Positions 37,896-39,589 of a stretch of 39,589 nt of DNA are shown in pieces. Numbering within the stretch: position 1 is the first letter of the stretch; each line of letters starts with the position of its first letter. The stretch comes from Alcaligenaceae bacterium (GTDB lineage Bacteria > Pseudomonadota > Gammaproteobacteria > Burkholderiales > Burkholderiaceae_B). The stretch is from the NCBI GenBank assembly GCA_947378965.1, contig CANCMG010000036.1, forward strand, positions 1 to 39,589, read 5' to 3'. The translations under genes and the position numbers were made by a program. The notes under the pieces were generated by a model. That model made no database searches, was not told the DNA's origin, and was given only the letters and a program-made list of their open reading frames with translations.

Positions 37896-38903
37896 ATGCG
37901 TCGCACTCATTATGTTGGTCTCGCCCCAAAGCGCCTGCTGGTAGGCGTGCTCGCGGCGCTATGCTTAAATACTGTAGTGGCGCAGCCACTTCTCCCTCTG
38001 GCGGATTTTCCAAAACAGCCTTTCACAATCATTTCGCCATTTCCGCCAGGCGGCGGTAACGATAGTCTCGCGCGCATCCTTGCAGCAGAGTTAGCGCCCA
38101 TTGTTGGGCAACCGGTGGTTGTCGAAAATAAAGCGGGCGCGGGGGGCAATTTAGGCACCGCGTACGCGGCTCGTGCCAAAGCCGATGGCTACACGTTGTT
38201 GATGTCTCAGACCAGCATCATTGCGGTCAATCCTGTCATGTATCAGAATGCAGGCTTTGTGCCAGAGGTAGATTTTGAACCCCTCACACAGCTGACAAAT
38301 GCGTCTGTCGTCTTCGTGGTGCGTGAACAAAGTCCTTACAAGACGCTGGCGCACTACATCACCGACGCAAAAGCTCGGCCGCAAGCCGTTAATTTTGCAA
38401 CACCTGGCAATGGCACGCTTTCTCATCTTACGACCGAACGCCTCGCCAAACAGACCAGCATTCAAGTGACACATATCCCCTACCGCGGCGCAGGCCCGGC
38501 CACTACCGACTTGTTGGGCGGCCAGGTTGACCTGCTGGTCACCTCGCCCTCGTCGGTTGAAAGCCTTGTCTCGGCGGGTAAGTTAAGGGTACTTGCGGCC
38601 ACCAATTCTGACTTAATCGGCGTATTTGCAGGCACCCCGACCCTAGAAAGCCAAGGAATCACGGGCATGCAAGTGGCCGACTGGTATGGGCTATTTGTGC
38701 AAAAAGCCACGCCAACAGACCGCGTTGAGTACCTGTTGAAGGCTGTTCAGCAGGCCATGAACACAAAAACAGCGGTCGCAAAAGTCAATCAGGGCGGATC
38801 TCAGGTAGTCGCGAGCGACCGAAAAGACTTCAGCCAAAAAGTGACAAAAGAGATCGCCGAGTGGGCTGGAGTAGTCAAGGCAGCAGGTGTCAAAGCTGAA
38901 TAA
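37896..38903 (+). CDS. Bug-family tricarboxylate-type solute-binding protein
   Basis: This second Bug (TctC-like) periplasmic binding protein has 335 aa. I start it at ATG 37896 because ACGAGG lies 5 bp upstream; a GTG at 37890 overlaps that site. A signal peptide with core LLVGVLAALCLNTVVA is followed by FPKQPFTIISPFPPGGGNDSLARILA and ENKAGAGGNLGTAYAAR, both Bug hallmarks. Later segments HIPYRGAGPATTDLLGGQVDLLV match the family. No transporter gene is adjacent. It is 18-24 bp downstream of the rhodanese gene, so probably in the same transcript. Its ligand cannot be told from sequence. Confidence 0.92.
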   Translation: MRRTHYVGLAPKRLLVGVLAALCLNTVVAQPLLPLADFPKQPFTIISPFPPGGGNDSLARILAAELAPIVGQPVVVENKAGAGGNLGTAYAARAKADGYTLLMSQTSIIAVNPVMYQNAGFVPEVDFEPLTQLTNASVVFVVREQSPYKTLAHYITDAKARPQAVNFATPGNGTLSHLTTERLAKQTSIQVTHIPYRGAGPATTDLLGGQVDLLVTSPSSVESLVSAGKLRVLAATNSDLIGVFAGTPTLESQGITGMQVADWYGLFVQKATPTDRVEYLLKAVQQAMNTKTAVAKVNQGGSQVVASDRKDFSQKVTKEIAEWAGVVKAAGVKAE

Positions 38904-38971
38904 CGCGGGTTTAGCCAAAGAATCTTAGCTATATCACGTCTTTAATGCGGACTTCTAACAAGGTTATTAAC

Positions 38972-39000
38972 TTGACAATGCGTAAAAACTCCCTCATAAT
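38972..39000 (+). promoter_or_regulatory. Sigma70-type promoter of the tRNA-tuf operon
   Basis: TTGACA (38972-38977), a 17-bp spacer and CATAAT (38995-39000) give a near-perfect promoter, 16 bp before the first tRNA. It fits the high expression needed for tRNA and EF-Tu. Confidence 0.85.
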
Positions 39001-39015
39001 CGTTGGTTCTCTTGT

Positions 39016-39102
39016 GGAGAGGTGCCCGAGTGGTTAAAGGGGGCAGACTGTAAATCTGTTGGCCTTGCGCCTACGTTGGTTCGAATCCAACCTTCTCCAC
39101 CA
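39016..39102 (+). tRNA. tRNA-Tyr (GTA)
   Basis: This 87-nt tRNA has the long variable arm of class II tRNAs. The acceptor stem GGAGAGG pairs with CTTCTCC, with one G-U pair. The anticodon loop CTGTAAA holds GTA. The T-loop reads GGTTCGAATCC, and the 3' CCA is encoded. It is the first gene of a tRNA-Tyr/Gly/Thr-tuf operon, as in many proteobacteria. Confidence 0.97.
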
Positions 39103-39141
39103 AGACTCCAGCGCGTATGGGGATGAAACAGCTCGAATCGG

Positions 39142-39215
39142 GCGGGTGTAGCTCAATGGTAGAGCAGAAGCCTTCCAAGCTTACGACGAGGGTTCGATTC
39201 CCTTCACCCGCTCCA
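39142..39215 (+). tRNA. tRNA-Gly (TCC)
   Basis: This 74-nt tRNA has acceptor arms GCGGGTG and CACCCGC fully paired, D-loop AATGGTAGA, anticodon loop CTTCCAA with TCC, a T-arm with GGTTCGATTCC, and an encoded CCA. Confidence 0.97.
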
Positions 39216-39291
39216 GCGGTTTAAGTAATGTGAAGTGTAGTAGTTAGTGAGTACAGATTAGTTTTTCGTGGGGTGCAAACCCGGCGAATGC

Positions 39292-39366
<75 letters not shown>

Positions 39367-39442
39367 GTCAGGTTTAAGAAAGCATTCGTAGTACCGTTTT
39401 TATCTCAATCTTAATAGCGTCAATCTAGGTCAGGAGCCCGTC

Positions 39443-39589
39443 ATGGCAAAAGGCAAATTCGAACGAACCAAACCACACGTCAACGTTGGCACCATTGGGC
39501 ACGTTGACCACGGTAAAACCACACTGACAGCGGCAATTACGACAGTGCTGTCGCAAAAGTTTGGTGGCGAAGCTAAAGGCTACGCACAG
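39443..39589 (+). CDS. tuf: Elongation factor Tu (5' part, cut by window end)
   Basis: The first 49 codons encode [20 protein letters not shown] and [12 protein letters not shown], the EF-Tu N-terminus with P-loop [10 protein letters not shown]-Tu delivers aminoacyl-tRNA to the ribosome. ATG 39443 has CAGGAG 6 bp upstream. The gene continues past the window. It follows tRNA-Thr by 76 bp in a tRNA-tuf operon driven by the promoter at 38972. Confidence 0.98.
   Translation, partial: MAKGKFERTKPHVNVGTIGHVDHGKTTLTAAITTVLSQKFGGEAKGYAQ

Overview
This window looks like the replication-origin neighbourhood of a betaproteobacterial chromosome, most likely Burkholderiales close to Alcaligenaceae. The reasons are the gene order (dnaA-dnaN-gyrB pointing away from rpmH-rnpA-yidD-yidC-mnmE, and mnmG-rsmG-parA-parB further on), two Bug-type periplasmic binding proteins, a DUF1840 protein, and a tRNA-Tyr/Gly/Thr-tuf operon. 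The lineage is inferred from gene content only, since no database search was possible.

Layout. Positions 40-6633 (minus strand) hold gluQ and smg, then a leucine/isovalerate catabolic set ivd-mccB-mccA. A LiuR-like operator lies between ivd and a divergent metallo-beta-lactamase-fold hydrolase. Positions 6727-9460 (plus) hold that hydrolase, a cystathionine beta-lyase (metC) and a small DUF1330 protein. Positions 9643-16451 (minus) hold an exported RHS-repeat protein with a C-terminal DUF2235 lipase-like domain, argS, a SPOR-domain membrane protein and dsbA. A DUF1840 gene diverges from the RHS gene. Positions 17055-19204 (minus) hold a Bug solute-binding protein translationally coupled to an iron-dependent alcohol dehydrogenase. 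Positions 19287-24347 (minus) are dnaA-dnaN-gyrB. Positions 24526-28526 (plus) are rpmH-rnpA-yidD-yidC-mnmE.

Positions 28535-31806 are the most structured non-coding part. A 3-hydroxybutyrate-dehydrogenase-like SDR gene and an aminotransferase gene, both minus strand, sit beside two AT-rich spacers of 391 and 928 bp. The spacers carry seven sites matching the DnaA-box consensus TTWTNCACA. The second spacer also has three perfect parS sites, and two copies of a 76-bp module that joins DnaA-box sequence to a parS. I read this as oriC plus the centromere, possibly a bipartite origin. Positions 31807-36194 are mnmG-rsmG-parA-parB, so the ParB protein and its target sites are encoded together. Positions 36276-38903 hold a four-domain rhodanese protein and a second Bug protein. 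A strong sigma70-type promoter at 38972-39000 precedes tRNA-Tyr, tRNA-Gly, tRNA-Thr and the start of tuf, which runs off the window.

Most genes are conserved housekeeping genes. The points most worth a second look are the duplicated DnaA-box/parS module and split origin, the self-contained exported RHS-lipase with no visible immunity gene, the 18-bp in-frame minisatellite inside mccA, and the hydrolase that appears to share a LiuR operator with the leucine pathway. I saw no CRISPR array, insertion sequence or prophage.
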